A stretch of 64,000 nt of DNA. It comes from Candidatus Stackebrandtia faecavium. GTDB taxonomy: Bacteria; Actinomycetota; Actinomycetes; Mycobacteriales; Micromonosporaceae. Of the stretch, positions 30,501 through 40,003 are shown piece after piece. The stretch covers positions 1-64,000 of the forward strand of contig DXIM01000095.1 of assembly GCA_019112895.1 (NCBI GenBank), read 5' to 3'. Both the position numbers and the translations under genes were made by a program. A model generated the notes under the pieces. It saw only the letters and a list, made by a program, of their open reading frames with translations, was not told where the DNA came from and ran no database searches. Position 1 is the first letter of the stretch. Every line of letters starts with the position of its first letter.

Positions 30501-30977
30501 GTCGCCGATGACGGTGTATTCGACGGACGCCTGAACCCCGGCCACGACGAGTCCGCTACGCAGTCCGACACGCAGCCCCATCGGGACACCACCGCCGGAC
30601 TCCATCTTGAGCTGTTTGCGGACGGTGTGCCGCATCTGTTGGGCAGCACGCACGGCACGTTCAGTGTCGTCATCGTGAGCGATCGGGGCGCCGAAGACCG
30701 CCATGAGGCCGTCTCCGGTCAGTTTGTCGACGTGCCCACCGTATTCGGTCACGGCCCTGGCGCATTCGGCGAGGAGCCGGTCCGTCACGGCGCCGACGCG
30801 TTCGGGGTCTTGACCTTCCGACCATGCCGTGAAGTCCGAAAGGTCGCAAAACAGGACGGTGACCAGTCGACGTTCGGTGGCCGGCAGGGACGCCACCGGC
30901 GACATCGGTCCGCCGCAGTTATGGCAGTAGCGAGCCCCCGGCACCACCGCCGAAACACCACAAAAAGGACAGTTCAT
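27567..30977 (-). CDS. Zinc-ribbon + class III adenylate/guanylate cyclase + AAA/STAND ATPase + TPR, 1136 aa
   Basis: CPFCG..YCHNCG; VTVLFCDLSDFTAW, VDKLTGDGLMAVFGAP, VIGDTVNTASRLAD; Walker A TADAGIGKTRMALE, LVLIVDDLHAA; helical repeats. Confidence 0.92.
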   Translation of the reverse strand: MNCPFCGVSAVVPGARYCHNCGGPMSPVASLPATERRLVTVLFCDLSDFTAWSEGQDPERVGAVTDRLLAECARAVTEYGGHVDKLTGDGLMAVFGAPIAHDDDTERAVRAAQQMRHTVRKQLKMESGGGVPMGLRVGLRSGLVVAGVQASVEYTVIGDTVNTASRLADVAMVGTVYASAETMEATKHIAAWRRLNPIRLKGKRQPVEAYELLGLHDEPGIKASLGDRAPFVGRDAEMGRVQGRLEAAIDRNEAVSLVMTADAGIGKTRMALECARMASNRGARVLSVRAAAYGQGYRLGPLADLVRKAIGLSIGDDRETAERQLRKVTERHASGHADGCVLNVDLLLSFLGYGPRPQTEGRPSAGDSYDQGPNPIPTVVADLFNLLATETPLVLIVDDLHAATNRALNVLGAAVAALSGPVLVLMFGRPSLVRTSGVLNQISEAEAYTLTPLRGADAARLLSAFCDNGKVDPDDEARLLETAQGNPYYLAELVTLLTERGMLTQREGRWRLAPGSLNSRLLSADLTRVLTARIDALPPDARSLLREASVVGDVIPEGALEVLTNGADSSGPLEELLNRRMLRRRTHGGYRFVTPLMREAAYAGLGKVDLAEQHARLTQWAATTDSLNEVQADEFTISHAMYALGAARTMALPRSSNAFWVRDAVVRAFGRSARRAMDNAEPDNALQLLDRSSEVRHLTPEDQLVRNRALLRLGRASDALASLEQLAAELHVSLPLDGEHTRGNVVADASVAAQALMLAGRAFRSLGEPESAQRVWQRSYDLATEANLPVEQADVLCRLGMFDYLRGQLRAAEERFSTALDVASRAEDRRAQAWALQHLAWVSTSLGDFSAADDALGRAARLFAAQNDRMGRAWVRSSAAFARMLAGRLRESQRLAEAFRPFGEKVGDVWAVGMLRSVSAYSACELGELEGTDALARKGFRDFDRVDDDWGRGFALLIRSIIARELGEIDHAIELVTESEKYGAIAKHPLLTGLARTVYGHCLLDKGDAAGAEEAAKFTLTLAVPHDVLEPVKVGPTALLAEARAAVGDHEGALHWMSIAAEQFNDPALMYSRRRAVARYAQLLLQDGQKQTAREWALRALDAPGEDVRSGELLEAVCRATQVSPATSDRAQPAMS

Positions 30978-31083
30978 ATAGTAGCCTCGCCGTGCAAACG
31001 AGGACGCTGGGCAGACGTCATCCGATTCCGAGCCGATGACGCGCGCTTCGTCATCGCAATCTCAAGCCTTGTCACACTGAACC

Positions 31084-31851
31084 TCAACGCCGTGTAGGAC
31101 CGATATGTTCCCCGTCACTATCCTGCAAAAACGCCAACTGCGCCATCACGGTCGCTTCGGCAGCAGGCCATAGGGACTTATCGACGTCCGCATAAACGAT
31201 CTCCACCACTTCGGACGCCGAATCCGCGCCGGACTCCAAGGCGCGACGCACCTGATCCAGGCGCTGCCGTCGGTGACGCAGGTACACCGAACAGGTCGCG
31301 GCGCAGTCGGGACGCACCGGGCCGTGCCCCGGCAGGATCGGGATCGGCCCCAAAGCTTCCAGGCGGTTCAAGCTGTCCAGGTAGTCGCCCAGATTCCCGT
31401 CGGGCCACAGGACCGACGTCGACCCGCGACCGAGGATGGTGTCCCCGGAGAACACGGCCGGCTCGTCCCCTTCCACATGGAACGACACCGAGTCGGCCGT
31501 GTGGCCCGGCGTCGGGATCGTGTGGATCAGCAACTGGCCGTGCGGCAACGGTTCGCCCGGGTTCGGGTTGACGATTCCGGCGCCCGTCAGTTCGGCGAAA
31601 CGGTCGAGCCCTTCCGCGTGATCGGGGTGCCGGTGTGTCAACAGCACGCCACGCACCCGGCCGCTGTCGGCGACCGTGCGCAGATGCTCCTCGATCATCG
31701 GACCGGGGTCGACCACAAGCAGGCCATCGCTCGAGCCCGAATCCAGCACCCACGTGTTGGTGCCGTCCAAGGTCATCGGACCGGGGTTGGGGGCGCGGAA
31801 ATGACTCACCCAGTCCGGCAAGCCGCTCCACGTCTCAGTAACGCTCGTCAC
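31084..31851 (-). CDS. MBL-fold metallo-hydrolase
   Basis: LLTHRHPDHAEG, HTIPTPGHTADSVSF, SGDTILGRG. Confidence 0.93.
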   Translation of the reverse strand: MTSVTETWSGLPDWVSHFRAPNPGPMTLDGTNTWVLDSGSSDGLLVVDPGPMIEEHLRTVADSGRVRGVLLTHRHPDHAEGLDRFAELTGAGIVNPNPGEPLPHGQLLIHTIPTPGHTADSVSFHVEGDEPAVFSGDTILGRGSTSVLWPDGNLGDYLDSLNRLEALGPIPILPGHGPVRPDCAATCSVYLRHRRQRLDQVRRALESGADSASEVVEIVYADVDKSLWPAAEATVMAQLAFLQDSDGEHIGPTRR

Positions 31852-31940
31852 GCCTGTGAGACTACGTCGAAGCGCTGATAATTAGCTGAGATTTTTGGCT
31901 CGATCAGGCTCGACGCACGGATGAAAAAGGTAACTGCAAC

Positions 31941-32004
31941 CAAAAAATATGTGTCGCGGTTAACTTCCCGTGACGTTTGTGTCCGAGAAGTAACCGCGAC
32001 ACAT
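31941..32004 (-). terminator. Terminator of RidA operon
   Basis: ATGTGTCGCGGTTA(31949-31962)/TAACCGCGACACAT(31991-32004) perfect 14-bp arms followed on minus strand by ATTTTTTGG. Confidence 0.8.
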
Positions 32005-32006
32005 GC

Positions 32007-32477
32007 CTATGCGTTGTCGTGAACGCGCGCGATCAGTTCCACCTCGACCGGCGTGTTCAATGGCAAAACCGAAACACCCACCGCGGAACGGGCGTGCTGA
32101 CCGGCGTCGCCGAACACGTCGCCGAAAAGCTCGCTCGCGCCGTTGATGACCCCCGGTTGCCCAGTGAAGTCGGGCGCGGAAGCCACGAAACCGACGACCT
32201 TGACGATCTGCGCCACGTTCGCCAAGCCGACGAGCGCGTCGATCGCAGCCAGGCCGTTCAATGCGCAACGCGCAGCCAGCTCTTTAGCTTTCTCGGGCGA
32301 CACATCCGCACCGACGAGTCCCGTGGCCGGCAGTTGGCCGTCGACCATCGGCAGTTGACCGGACACGTAGACGTATTCCTTCGCGCGCACCGCAGGCTGG
32401 TAGGCGGCCACCGGCGGCACGAGGGTCGGTAGGCTCAACCCGAGCTCGGTCAAGCGCTCCACCGGGTCCGGCATCAT
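32007..32477 (-). CDS. RidA family protein
   Basis: KEYVYVSGQLPMVDGQLPATGLVG ... NTPVEVELIARVHDNA. Confidence 0.9.
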   Translation of the reverse strand: MMPDPVERLTELGLSLPTLVPPVAAYQPAVRAKEYVYVSGQLPMVDGQLPATGLVGADVSPEKAKELAARCALNGLAAIDALVGLANVAQIVKVVGFVASAPDFTGQPGVINGASELFGDVFGDAGQHARSAVGVSVLPLNTPVEVELIARVHDNA

Positions 32478-32644
32478 GACTCCTTCGGACGTTTCAGGTA
32501 TGCCACCATTTGTTCGGCATTGGGGCCGGGCACGACAGCCACCAGCTCCCATCCGTCCTCGCCCCAGGTGTCAAGGATCTGTTTCGTCGCGTGCACCAGC
32601 AACGGCACCGTTGCGTATTCCCACTTCTGCATGGGCAGGAGCAT
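32474..32644 (-). CDS. DUF4177-family small protein (below ORF-track cutoff)
   Basis: MLLPMQKWEYATVPLLVHATKQILDTWGEDGWELVAVVPGPNAEQMVAYLKRPKES*; start may be internal ATG 32632. Confidence 0.8.
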   Translation of the reverse strand: MLLPMQKWEYATVPLLVHATKQILDTWGEDGWELVAVVPGPNAEQMVAYLKRPKES

Positions 32645-32700
32645 AACCCTCGGAGGCCTCTTGATCGTCAGGCGCGCCCCTCAACTATGCAAAGGCCCTC

Positions 32701-33210
32701 ATGTCGAGTAACGAACCGTCCTTCGACGACGACGATCAGCCAGCGGCGCCGCAGCGGCGGCCGCGGTCAGCCGCGGGTGTCGCGCTACTCATCTCGGTGG
32801 TCGGCGTGGTGGTCGCCGTCATCGTGGCCGCGGTCGTATGGCTCGGGGGTGTGTGGTCGGGACCGAGCCGATCGGACCCGGCCGAGTCCGTCGACGGGTT
32901 CTTGACCGCCCTGCTGACCGACTACGACACCGACGAGGCCGCCACATACATGTGTCAATCACTGTCGGGCGACGTCAATCAGGGCCTCGACGTCGGCGAG
33001 GCCGCCGCGGAAGCCGATGAGGCCGGGATCGCCACGTTCACGTGGGACACACCGACCGTGTCCCGTCACGGCGAAGACTCTGCCCTGGTATCCGTCGACG
33101 TCACCGTCGACCCGGCGGCGGTCACGCAGACCTGGTCGTTCGCAATGGTGACCGGCGACCCTGACCCCGCATGGCGGGTCTGCGGCATCACCATCGACGA
33201 GGACGAGTAA
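32701..33210 (+). CDS. Single-TM hypothetical protein with extracellular domain
   Basis: RRPRSAAGVALLISVVGVVVAVIVAAVVWLGGVW then acidic soluble domain. Confidence 0.75.
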   Translation: MSSNEPSFDDDDQPAAPQRRPRSAAGVALLISVVGVVVAVIVAAVVWLGGVWSGPSRSDPAESVDGFLTALLTDYDTDEAATYMCQSLSGDVNQGLDVGEAAAEADEAGIATFTWDTPTVSRHGEDSALVSVDVTVDPAAVTQTWSFAMVTGDPDPAWRVCGITIDEDE

Positions 33211-33277
33211 CGAGGGGCGGGTCACCTCGCTCGACTAGGTGGCAGCATGTCAGATCGACAGGTCTTAAGCTGAGCTG

Positions 33278-34267
33278 ATGCCGCCCGCTGTCGCGTTGCC
33301 ATCACGAACGCCGCACCTGCATGTCGTCACCGGTAAAGGCGGTGTCGGCAAGACCACTGTTGCAGTCGCGTTGGCGATGGCTTTGGCGCGGCGTGGCGGA
33401 CGCACCCTCGTGATCGAAGTCGAGGGCCGCCAAGGCATCGCTTCCCTGTGCAATACGGCGAAACTGAACTACACGGAACGCCGGATAACGAAGTCTCCCA
33501 GCGGCGGCGAGGTCTACGGGATGGCGGTCGACGCCGAGGACGCGCTGCTGGACTACCTGGCGATGTTCTACAAGCTCGGCCGCGCCGGCAAAGCCCTGCG
33601 CCACGTCGGGGCGATCGATTTCGCGACCACGATCGCGCCGGGGCTGCGCGACATCCTGTTGACCGGGAAGGTCAAGGAGGCCACGACCCGGTCCCGCGAC
33701 GGTAAGCGGGTGTACGACGCGGTCGTCCTCGACGCCCCACCGACCGGCCGGGTCTCGCAATTCCTCAACGTGACAGTTGAGGCCTCCAAACTCGCCAAGG
33801 TCGGCCCGATCCGCAGCCACAGCGACGGCGTGGCGCGACTTCTGCATTCCGACCGCACCGCCGTGCATTTGGTGACGCGGTTGGAGGACATGCCGGTACA
33901 GGAAACCAAGGATGCCGTCACGCAGTTGACCGCGCTGAAGCTACCCGTGGGCACGATCGTCATGAATGCGGCGACTCCGCGCCTGCTCGAAGGCGCCGAC
34001 GTGACGCCGGAAGGGCTACGCGACCAGCTGGAGAAGAGCGAGCTTTCCGTCACCGATGCGCTTGTCGACGGACTATTTCTCGAGGTCAAACGGCATCAGC
34101 GCCGGGTCGGCGTACAGGACGCGCTGCGCGATGAACTTGGGAAACTCCCGCACCCGAACGTGGAACTGCCGCTCATCGTCGGCGGTATGGACACCTCAGC
34201 GCTGCGCACGCTCGCCAACACTCTGGCTTCAGGCATGAAGCTGGACACGCAGGAGGAGGACGCATGA
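33278..34267 (+). CDS. ArsA-family (GET3-like) ATPase 1
   Basis: VVTGKGGVGKTTVAVALAMALARRG; Rv3679-like gene order. Confidence 0.92.
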   Translation: MPPAVALPSRTPHLHVVTGKGGVGKTTVAVALAMALARRGGRTLVIEVEGRQGIASLCNTAKLNYTERRITKSPSGGEVYGMAVDAEDALLDYLAMFYKLGRAGKALRHVGAIDFATTIAPGLRDILLTGKVKEATTRSRDGKRVYDAVVLDAPPTGRVSQFLNVTVEASKLAKVGPIRSHSDGVARLLHSDRTAVHLVTRLEDMPVQETKDAVTQLTALKLPVGTIVMNAATPRLLEGADVTPEGLRDQLEKSELSVTDALVDGLFLEVKRHQRRVGVQDALRDELGKLPHPNVELPLIVGGMDTSALRTLANTLASGMKLDTQEEDA

Positions 34268-35664
34268 CCGCCACGCCCTGCCTTGACGTCGACGCACTAC
34301 TCGGCGACACCGGGACATCCGTGATCGTGTGCTGCGGTTCCGGCGGGGTGGGCAAAACCACGTCGGCGGCGGCCCTCGCCCTGCGCGCCGCGGAGAAGCA
34401 CGGGCGTAGGGCCGTCGTGTTGACGATCGACCCCGCCCGCAGGCTCGCGCAATCTCTTGGCCTGGAACACCTCGACAACACTCCTTCGCAGGTCGCGGGC
34501 GTCGACGGCGGCAGCCTCGACGCCATGATGCTCGACATGAAACGCACGTTCGACGAAGTTGTCTCCGCCCACACGACCCCGGAACAGGCCGCAGAGATCT
34601 TCGGGAACCCGTTCTACCAAGCCATGAGCGGGACCTTCGCCGGCACGCAGGAATACATGGCGATGGAGAAGCTGGCGCAGCTGCGCGACACCGAGCAATG
34701 GGACCTGATTGTGGTGGACACCCCACCGTCTCGGTCGGCACTGGATTTCTTGGACGCTCCGGCACGCCTGGCGCGTTTCCTCGACGGGCGGATGATCCGG
34801 TTGCTGACGGCACCGTCCCGCACTGGACGCAGCGTCTTTGCCTTGATGACGTCGTCGATGTCGTTCTTCACACGCACTATCAACAAGATCCTCGGGGGGC
34901 GGATGCTGTCGGATATCGCGACCTTCGCCGCCTCCCTGGACTCGACGTTCGGGGGTTTCCGCACTCGTGCGGAGGCGACCTACCGTTCCCTGCAGGACCC
35001 CCAGACCGCCTTCCTGGTGGTCGCCGTTCCTGAGCCCGACGCGGTGCGGGAGGCCATCTATTTCGCCCAGCGGTTGACCTCGGAGCGGATGCCTTTGTCG
35101 GGCCTGATCGTGAATCGCGCCCACGATGTCGCGGTCGATTCGTTGACTGCACAGCAGGCGTATGCGGCGGCGGAGGAACTCGAGGGGTTGGACGATGCGG
35201 GCGAGGCGGCGGCCGCGCTGCGGATTCATGGGGAGCTGGCCGAGCGGGTGGCTACGGAACAACGGATCGTGGAACGTTTCGCCTCCGCACATTCGAAGGT
35301 CCCCCAAGTCCATGTGCCGGCTTTCGATACCGACGTCCATGACTTGGAGGACCTGCGACGTATTGGTGAGGCGATGAACCGGATGGACGTGCGATCCGCG
35401 TTATCGCCGTGTGTGGAGGGTCAGCAAATGCTGGTCAGCGTCCGAGTGTCGCCCTGGTTTGCCTCCCGTTCGAGCGCAGCTTCGAAGACCCGCCTCCAGC
35501 TGCTGACATCGGGGTGTTTGCGCAGTAGAGCGCGCCGCTCCCGCTCTGTCATACCACCCCATACCCCGAATTCGACGCGGTTATCGAGCGCGTCCGCGAG
35601 GCATTCCATCCGGACTTGGCAGCCCTTGCATACCTTTTTCGCGACGTTTTGCTCGGCGCCTTGA
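34264..35664 (+). CDS. ArsA-family ATPase 2 with atypical C-terminal extension antisense to whiB
   Basis: CCGSGGVGKTTSAAALALRAAEKHG; family-like sequence ends about ..DLEDLRRIGEAMNRM; rest is antisense to whiB. Confidence 0.85.
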   Translation: MTATPCLDVDALLGDTGTSVIVCCGSGGVGKTTSAAALALRAAEKHGRRAVVLTIDPARRLAQSLGLEHLDNTPSQVAGVDGGSLDAMMLDMKRTFDEVVSAHTTPEQAAEIFGNPFYQAMSGTFAGTQEYMAMEKLAQLRDTEQWDLIVVDTPPSRSALDFLDAPARLARFLDGRMIRLLTAPSRTGRSVFALMTSSMSFFTRTINKILGGRMLSDIATFAASLDSTFGGFRTRAEATYRSLQDPQTAFLVVAVPEPDAVREAIYFAQRLTSERMPLSGLIVNRAHDVAVDSLTAQQAYAAAEELEGLDDAGEAAAALRIHGELAERVATEQRIVERFASAHSKVPQVHVPAFDTDVHDLEDLRRIGEAMNRMDVRSALSPCVEGQQMLVSVRVSPWFASRSSAASKTRLQLLTSGCLRSRARRSRSVIPPHTPNSTRLSSASARHSIRTWQPLHTFFATFCSAP

Positions 35665-35732
35665 ACGAAAAGATCATCCGGGTCGCCTTCCCGGCATGCC
35701 GCAGCGGATGCCCAATCCACCATCATCCTCAT
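35421..35732 (-). CDS. WhiB family Fe-S transcription factor
   Basis: WASAAACREGDPDDLFVQG...KKVCKGCQVRMECLADALDNRVEFGVWGGMTERERRALLRK. Confidence 0.93.
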   Translation of the reverse strand: MRMMVDWASAAACREGDPDDLFVQGAEQNVAKKVCKGCQVRMECLADALDNRVEFGVWGGMTERERRALLRKHPDVSSWRRVFEAALEREANQGDTRTLTSIC

Positions 35733-35983
35733 TTGCCTTAACCCCCTTGGATATCCCTCATGTGCATGTGAAGTGAGGTGGACGTCTGCCTGCCCCCGGG
35801 ACGTCGACACCAGACACTTCACATTTCGTAACTATATGACTACATGCCGAAGTCGGCAAGTATTAAAGACCCTCAATCGTGGGAATTACCAGACGCATTA
35901 ACCCGAATCCATCGATCTTTAAACGTCCCAGATCACGGAAATGAGGGTTCAGCTTCACCAGGCGTATCGCGTAGTCTGTTGCG

Positions 35984-38530
35984 GTGCAATGGATGACTAG
36001 GGACCGAAGTATTACGTCCAACGCATCCGCGTTGCTGCTGTGCGGCCTGCTGGCTGGACTTGTTGTCGCTGCGGCTGCTTTCCCCGCGGTGGCTCTGAGT
36101 GGACTGACGGCAAAAGCAGGAGCAGATGGATTCAAGGATATGCCCGCGGAGCTGGCTGAGCCTCCTACTCCGCAAACAACCTGGGTGTATGCCAATGACG
36201 GCAAGACCTTGATCACTTCCTTCTACGACGAGAGTCGAAAAGAGGTGTCCCTCGACGAGATCGCCGACGTCATGGAGGACGCGGTCGTTGCCGCCGAGGA
36301 CAAACGCTTCTATGAACACAACGGCGTAGACCCGTTCGGGGTTATTCGCGCGGGAGTGGCAAATCGTGGCGCAGGAGAGACGTCTCAGGGCGCCTCGACG
36401 CTGACCATGCAATACGTTCGTCAAGCATTGACATATAACGCCACATCGAACGAGGACATCCTCGAAGCCACCGAAGACACACCGGAGCGCAAGCTGCGTG
36501 AAATGCGCTACGCGGTGTCGATCGAACAAGAAATGTCGAAGGACGAAATCCTCGAGCGTTACCTCAACCTCGTTTTCCTCGGCAACCAGTCCTACGGCAT
36601 ATACGCAGCCGCGCACGCCTACTTCAACAAGAAGCCCTCGGAGCTCGAGCTGACGGAAGCAGCCATGCTCGCCGCTCTCCCCAAGGCCCCCGGCACGATC
36701 GACCCGACCCTCGACGACGAAGAGGCGGGTGAGAACGCCAAGGCACGACGCAACTATGTGCTCGACGGAATGGTCGACACCAAAGCCATCACCAAGAAGG
36801 AAGCCGAAGAGGCCAAAGCCACCGAGGTCGAGCTCGACGTCCAAGACCAGCCCAGCGAATGTGTCTCGGTGCCCAGCAACCACCTCGACTGGGGCTTCTT
36901 CTGCGACTACCTCAAAAACTGGTGGATGAACAACCCCGACTTCGGTAAAAGCCCCGACGATCGTCTCGCGAAGCTGAAACAAGGCGGCTACAAGATCGTC
37001 ACCTCGCTCGATCCGAAGCTGCAGGAGAAAGCCCAAAAGCACGTCCTGGATGAGAAGGGTGTCAACGACCCCTTCGCGCTGGGCACGTTGACGCTCGACC
37101 CGAAAACCGGGCAGGTGCGATCGATGGCGCTCAACCGAAATTTCAAGCTCGACGACTCCAAGAACCACCCGAATTCGAACCCGAATAAGTCCGGTAGAGG
37201 CTCGTATCCCAATACCACTGTGCCTTTGCTGACCGGCGGGAACCTCGACAGTGGAGCGGGGTCTGGCTTCCAGGCCGGTTCGACGTTCAAGCTGTTCACG
37301 ATGGTGGCGGCCCTGAACGAAGGCATGTCGTTGTCGAAAACGTACGGGAACAATTCCCCATACGCCTCCAAGGAGTTCAGCGCCGGTTGGGAAAAGAGCG
37401 ATGCGACCTGCGGTAAACATCTATCCAACGGTTCCTACGCGTGGTGCGTCAAAAACGCGACTCCAAGCTGGATGGACGGCAAGGCGAACATGTGGAAGGG
37501 CTTCGGCCGTTCCATCAACACGTATTTCGTTCAGCTGATCGAGGAAGTGGGAGCCAAGAACGTCGTCCGTATGGCCCAGAACATGGGCATAGAATTCCGA
37601 AACAGTCAGGACCTGGACTGGGCGACCGACGGTTGCGATAAGAACAACGGGACCGGCATGTGTCTCGAACCCGAAAACTGGGGCACGTTCACGCTCGGTG
37701 TCGCGGACACGGTTGCGCTCGACGTGGCCGAGTCCTACGGCACAATCGCCGCGTCCGGTAAGCATTGCAAGCCGACCCCAGTCACGTCGATCACGACGCC
37801 CGCGGGTGAAAAACTGAAGGCCGGCGAACCCGACTGCGACTCCGCGGTCAACAGCAGCGTGGCCGACGCCGCGGCGGACGCCATGCGCTGCCCTGTCGGT
37901 GATAAGTCGCATTACGGCAAGTGCGACGGCGGCACCTACGAGGAGGGCCACAAGACCGTCAAACGCCCGCTCATAGGCAAGACCGGTACGACGGACAGCG
38001 ATAAGGCTTCGTGGTACGCCAATTCGACGCCGAACGCCACCACGGTCGGTTTCATGGCCGACCCGGATTATCGGGACCGTCCGATTCCGGAAAAGGACGT
38101 CAACGATCCACATAAGGCAGCGTCTAAGACTTTGCGGGATGCCGTGGCGGATCTCGATAAGGAAGACTTCCCCAAGCCGCCGAGCTCGACGGTGTACGGC
38201 AAGAACGCCAAATCGGTTCCCAAGATGGATTGCGTCTCGCCTGAAGAGGCGGAATCCAAACTGTCCGAGGCAGGCTTCAAACCGAAACGTGCCGACGGCG
38301 GTGAGCAGTCACGCTGCGAGGCCGGAAAGGTCTATCGCACTTCCCCGACCGATAAGGCTCCCAAGGGCGCGACCGTGAACTACTACGTGTCCGAGGGCAA
38401 GAAGGACGCCGGCGACGATAAGGACTACGTGCCTCCCGTCCATGACGACGCCCCGGGCGAGACCTCCAGTGCTGAGCCGCACACGCAGTATCAGCCGGAA
38501 CTGTTGGGCATCACGCGCTGGAACCCGTAG
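35984..38530 (+). CDS. Class A penicillin-binding protein with C-terminal PASTA-like domain (PonA2-like)
   Basis: GT51 VVAAEDKRFYEHNGVDPFGVIRA..GASTLTMQYVRQ; transpeptidase AGSTFK, SIN, GKTGTT; PASTA-like VPKMDCVSPEEAESKLSEAGF. Confidence 0.93.
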   Translation: MQWMTRDRSITSNASALLLCGLLAGLVVAAAAFPAVALSGLTAKAGADGFKDMPAELAEPPTPQTTWVYANDGKTLITSFYDESRKEVSLDEIADVMEDAVVAAEDKRFYEHNGVDPFGVIRAGVANRGAGETSQGASTLTMQYVRQALTYNATSNEDILEATEDTPERKLREMRYAVSIEQEMSKDEILERYLNLVFLGNQSYGIYAAAHAYFNKKPSELELTEAAMLAALPKAPGTIDPTLDDEEAGENAKARRNYVLDGMVDTKAITKKEAEEAKATEVELDVQDQPSECVSVPSNHLDWGFFCDYLKNWWMNNPDFGKSPDDRLAKLKQGGYKIVTSLDPKLQEKAQKHVLDEKGVNDPFALGTLTLDPKTGQVRSMALNRNFKLDDSKNHPNSNPNKSGRGSYPNTTVPLLTGGNLDSGAGSGFQAGSTFKLFTMVAALNEGMSLSKTYGNNSPYASKEFSAGWEKSDATCGKHLSNGSYAWCVKNATPSWMDGKANMWKGFGRSINTYFVQLIEEVGAKNVVRMAQNMGIEFRNSQDLDWATDGCDKNNGTGMCLEPENWGTFTLGVADTVALDVAESYGTIAASGKHCKPTPVTSITTPAGEKLKAGEPDCDSAVNSSVADAAADAMRCPVGDKSHYGKCDGGTYEEGHKTVKRPLIGKTGTTDSDKASWYANSTPNATTVGFMADPDYRDRPIPEKDVNDPHKAASKTLRDAVADLDKEDFPKPPSSTVYGKNAKSVPKMDCVSPEEAESKLSEAGFKPKRADGGEQSRCEAGKVYRTSPTDKAPKGATVNYYVSEGKKDAGDDKDYVPPVHDDAPGETSSAEPHTQYQPELLGITRWNP

Positions 38531-38552
38531 CCAGCGCACCCGAACACGATAG

Positions 38553-38585
38553 CGACCACTCGTCATCGAACGGGTGGTCGTTTTC
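38553..38585 (+). terminator. Terminator of PBP gene
   Basis: cgaccactcg-tcatcgaa-cgggtggtcgtttt. Confidence 0.8.
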
Positions 38586-38733
38586 GTTGTCGGCGACCGA
38601 TCGGGGCACGTCCGCAGCGTGAAGTGCGCAGTCCGCAGGTCGCCGCACAGGAGCCGACCCACCCAGAAGTTGAGGGGGCTGTCGTCGCGCACGCCAGGGT
38701 CGATTCCTTGAGAAGTGGGCCCTTATAGAAATG

Positions 38734-38767
38734 GAGGGGAGCCGGCCATCACTGGTCGGCTCCCCTC
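38734..38767 (-). terminator. Terminator downstream of pssA
   Basis: gaggggagccggcca-tcac-tggtcggctcccctc, 15-bp stem with one mismatch/GU. Confidence 0.7.
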
Positions 38768-38783
38768 TCAGGACTACGTGGAA

Positions 38784-39587
38784 TTACGGCAGCGCCGCCA
38801 CATCGTTTCCGCCCGTCTGGCGGTGATAGATCCACAGCAACGGCCCGCTGACGAGGTACGCGATGACCAGAACCAGGAAAGTGATCTGAACGTCGAGCAG
38901 CAACCCGACCGCCGGCAGCGGCCAGATCCACGGCGGGATACGCCGCAACTGGCCGAGCTTCGCGTACGGGAATCCCGTCACCATCGCCAAAGCGAGCAAC
39001 GCGATCCCACCTATGACGGCCAGGTGCGGGTCCGACAGCAGCAACGCGCTCAACGCGAGCACGCCCGCCGCCAAGGTCGTCGGTACGCCGGAGAAGAAGC
39101 GGCCATCCTTGGGCGAAACGTTGAAACGGGCCAAGCGGATCGCCGCGCACACACCGACGAGAGCGCACGCGCCACCGAGCGCCCAGGATGGAAGGTCACC
39201 GTGCAGCCACTGGAACACGACCATCGGAGTGGCGATACCGAACGAGCACATGTCAGCGAGCGAATCCATCTGCGCACCGAACGGGCTCACGACATTGAAC
39301 TTGCGCGCGAACGGTCCGTCCAGGGTGTCCATCAGGATGCAGCCCAGGAGCATGCCCGCGGCGATTTCGACGTGTCCCTGGAACGCGACCAGGACCGCCG
39401 AGAAGCCCAGCAGGATGCTGATGACCGTGCATGAGTTCGCCAGGCAGAACAGGAACTTGCGCTTGAGCGTCGGTTCACCGGGCAACAACGGAATGGTGTG
39501 GGGCGTCTGCTCGGGCTCCTCCGGAACGCGAAGCTGCTCGAGCTCGCGTTCCATCGCCGGCGAGATCTCGCGCCCGATCGGCTCCAT
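38784..39587 (-). CDS. pssA: CDP-diacylglycerol--serine O-phosphatidyltransferase
   Basis: CDP-alcohol phosphotransferase motif DTLDGPFARKFNVVSPFGAQMDSLADM. Confidence 0.9.
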   Translation of the reverse strand: MEPIGREISPAMERELEQLRVPEEPEQTPHTIPLLPGEPTLKRKFLFCLANSCTVISILLGFSAVLVAFQGHVEIAAGMLLGCILMDTLDGPFARKFNVVSPFGAQMDSLADMCSFGIATPMVVFQWLHGDLPSWALGGACALVGVCAAIRLARFNVSPKDGRFFSGVPTTLAAGVLALSALLLSDPHLAVIGGIALLALAMVTGFPYAKLGQLRRIPPWIWPLPAVGLLLDVQITFLVLVIAYLVSGPLLWIYHRQTGGNDVAALP

Positions 39588-40003
39588 GATAGATGTCCCA
39601 CCCGCGTTGCGGCTTCGCAAGCGGCGGATCGGGTGGATCGGCCGGATCGCGACGAGCCGCCGCGCCAGTGAACCGCTGCGGCGCCAGCGCCCGCGACCAG
39701 CTGGCCGCGGACTATCGGCGGGGCGTCTACGCCGCCAAGGGGTCGTGCGCACTGCATCCTCCTTGCGCGGCCGATGACGTACCCAGTCACCTGCGTCCGG
39801 GCGTGTGCGCACCGACATCGGACCGCAAAAGTCTCGATATATGCCCGAACATTTACTGCCACACGCCTGAAACGAACGGGGCGAACCTGTTTTGCGCGAT
39901 GTACACCATGGCACACTGCTGCAAACGTTCGCTACTGTCATAGAAGGATATCGACGCGCCATAGGTAACACGTCAAGAAATCCGACACAATTGGCACTAT
40001 TGA

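Noticed and set aside
29061-31097. 678-aa + strand ORF
   Set aside because: Antisense to the cyclase-AAA-TPR gene; low-quality R/H/Q-rich translation.
35933-37420. 495-aa - strand ORF
   Set aside because: Antisense to the PBP gene.
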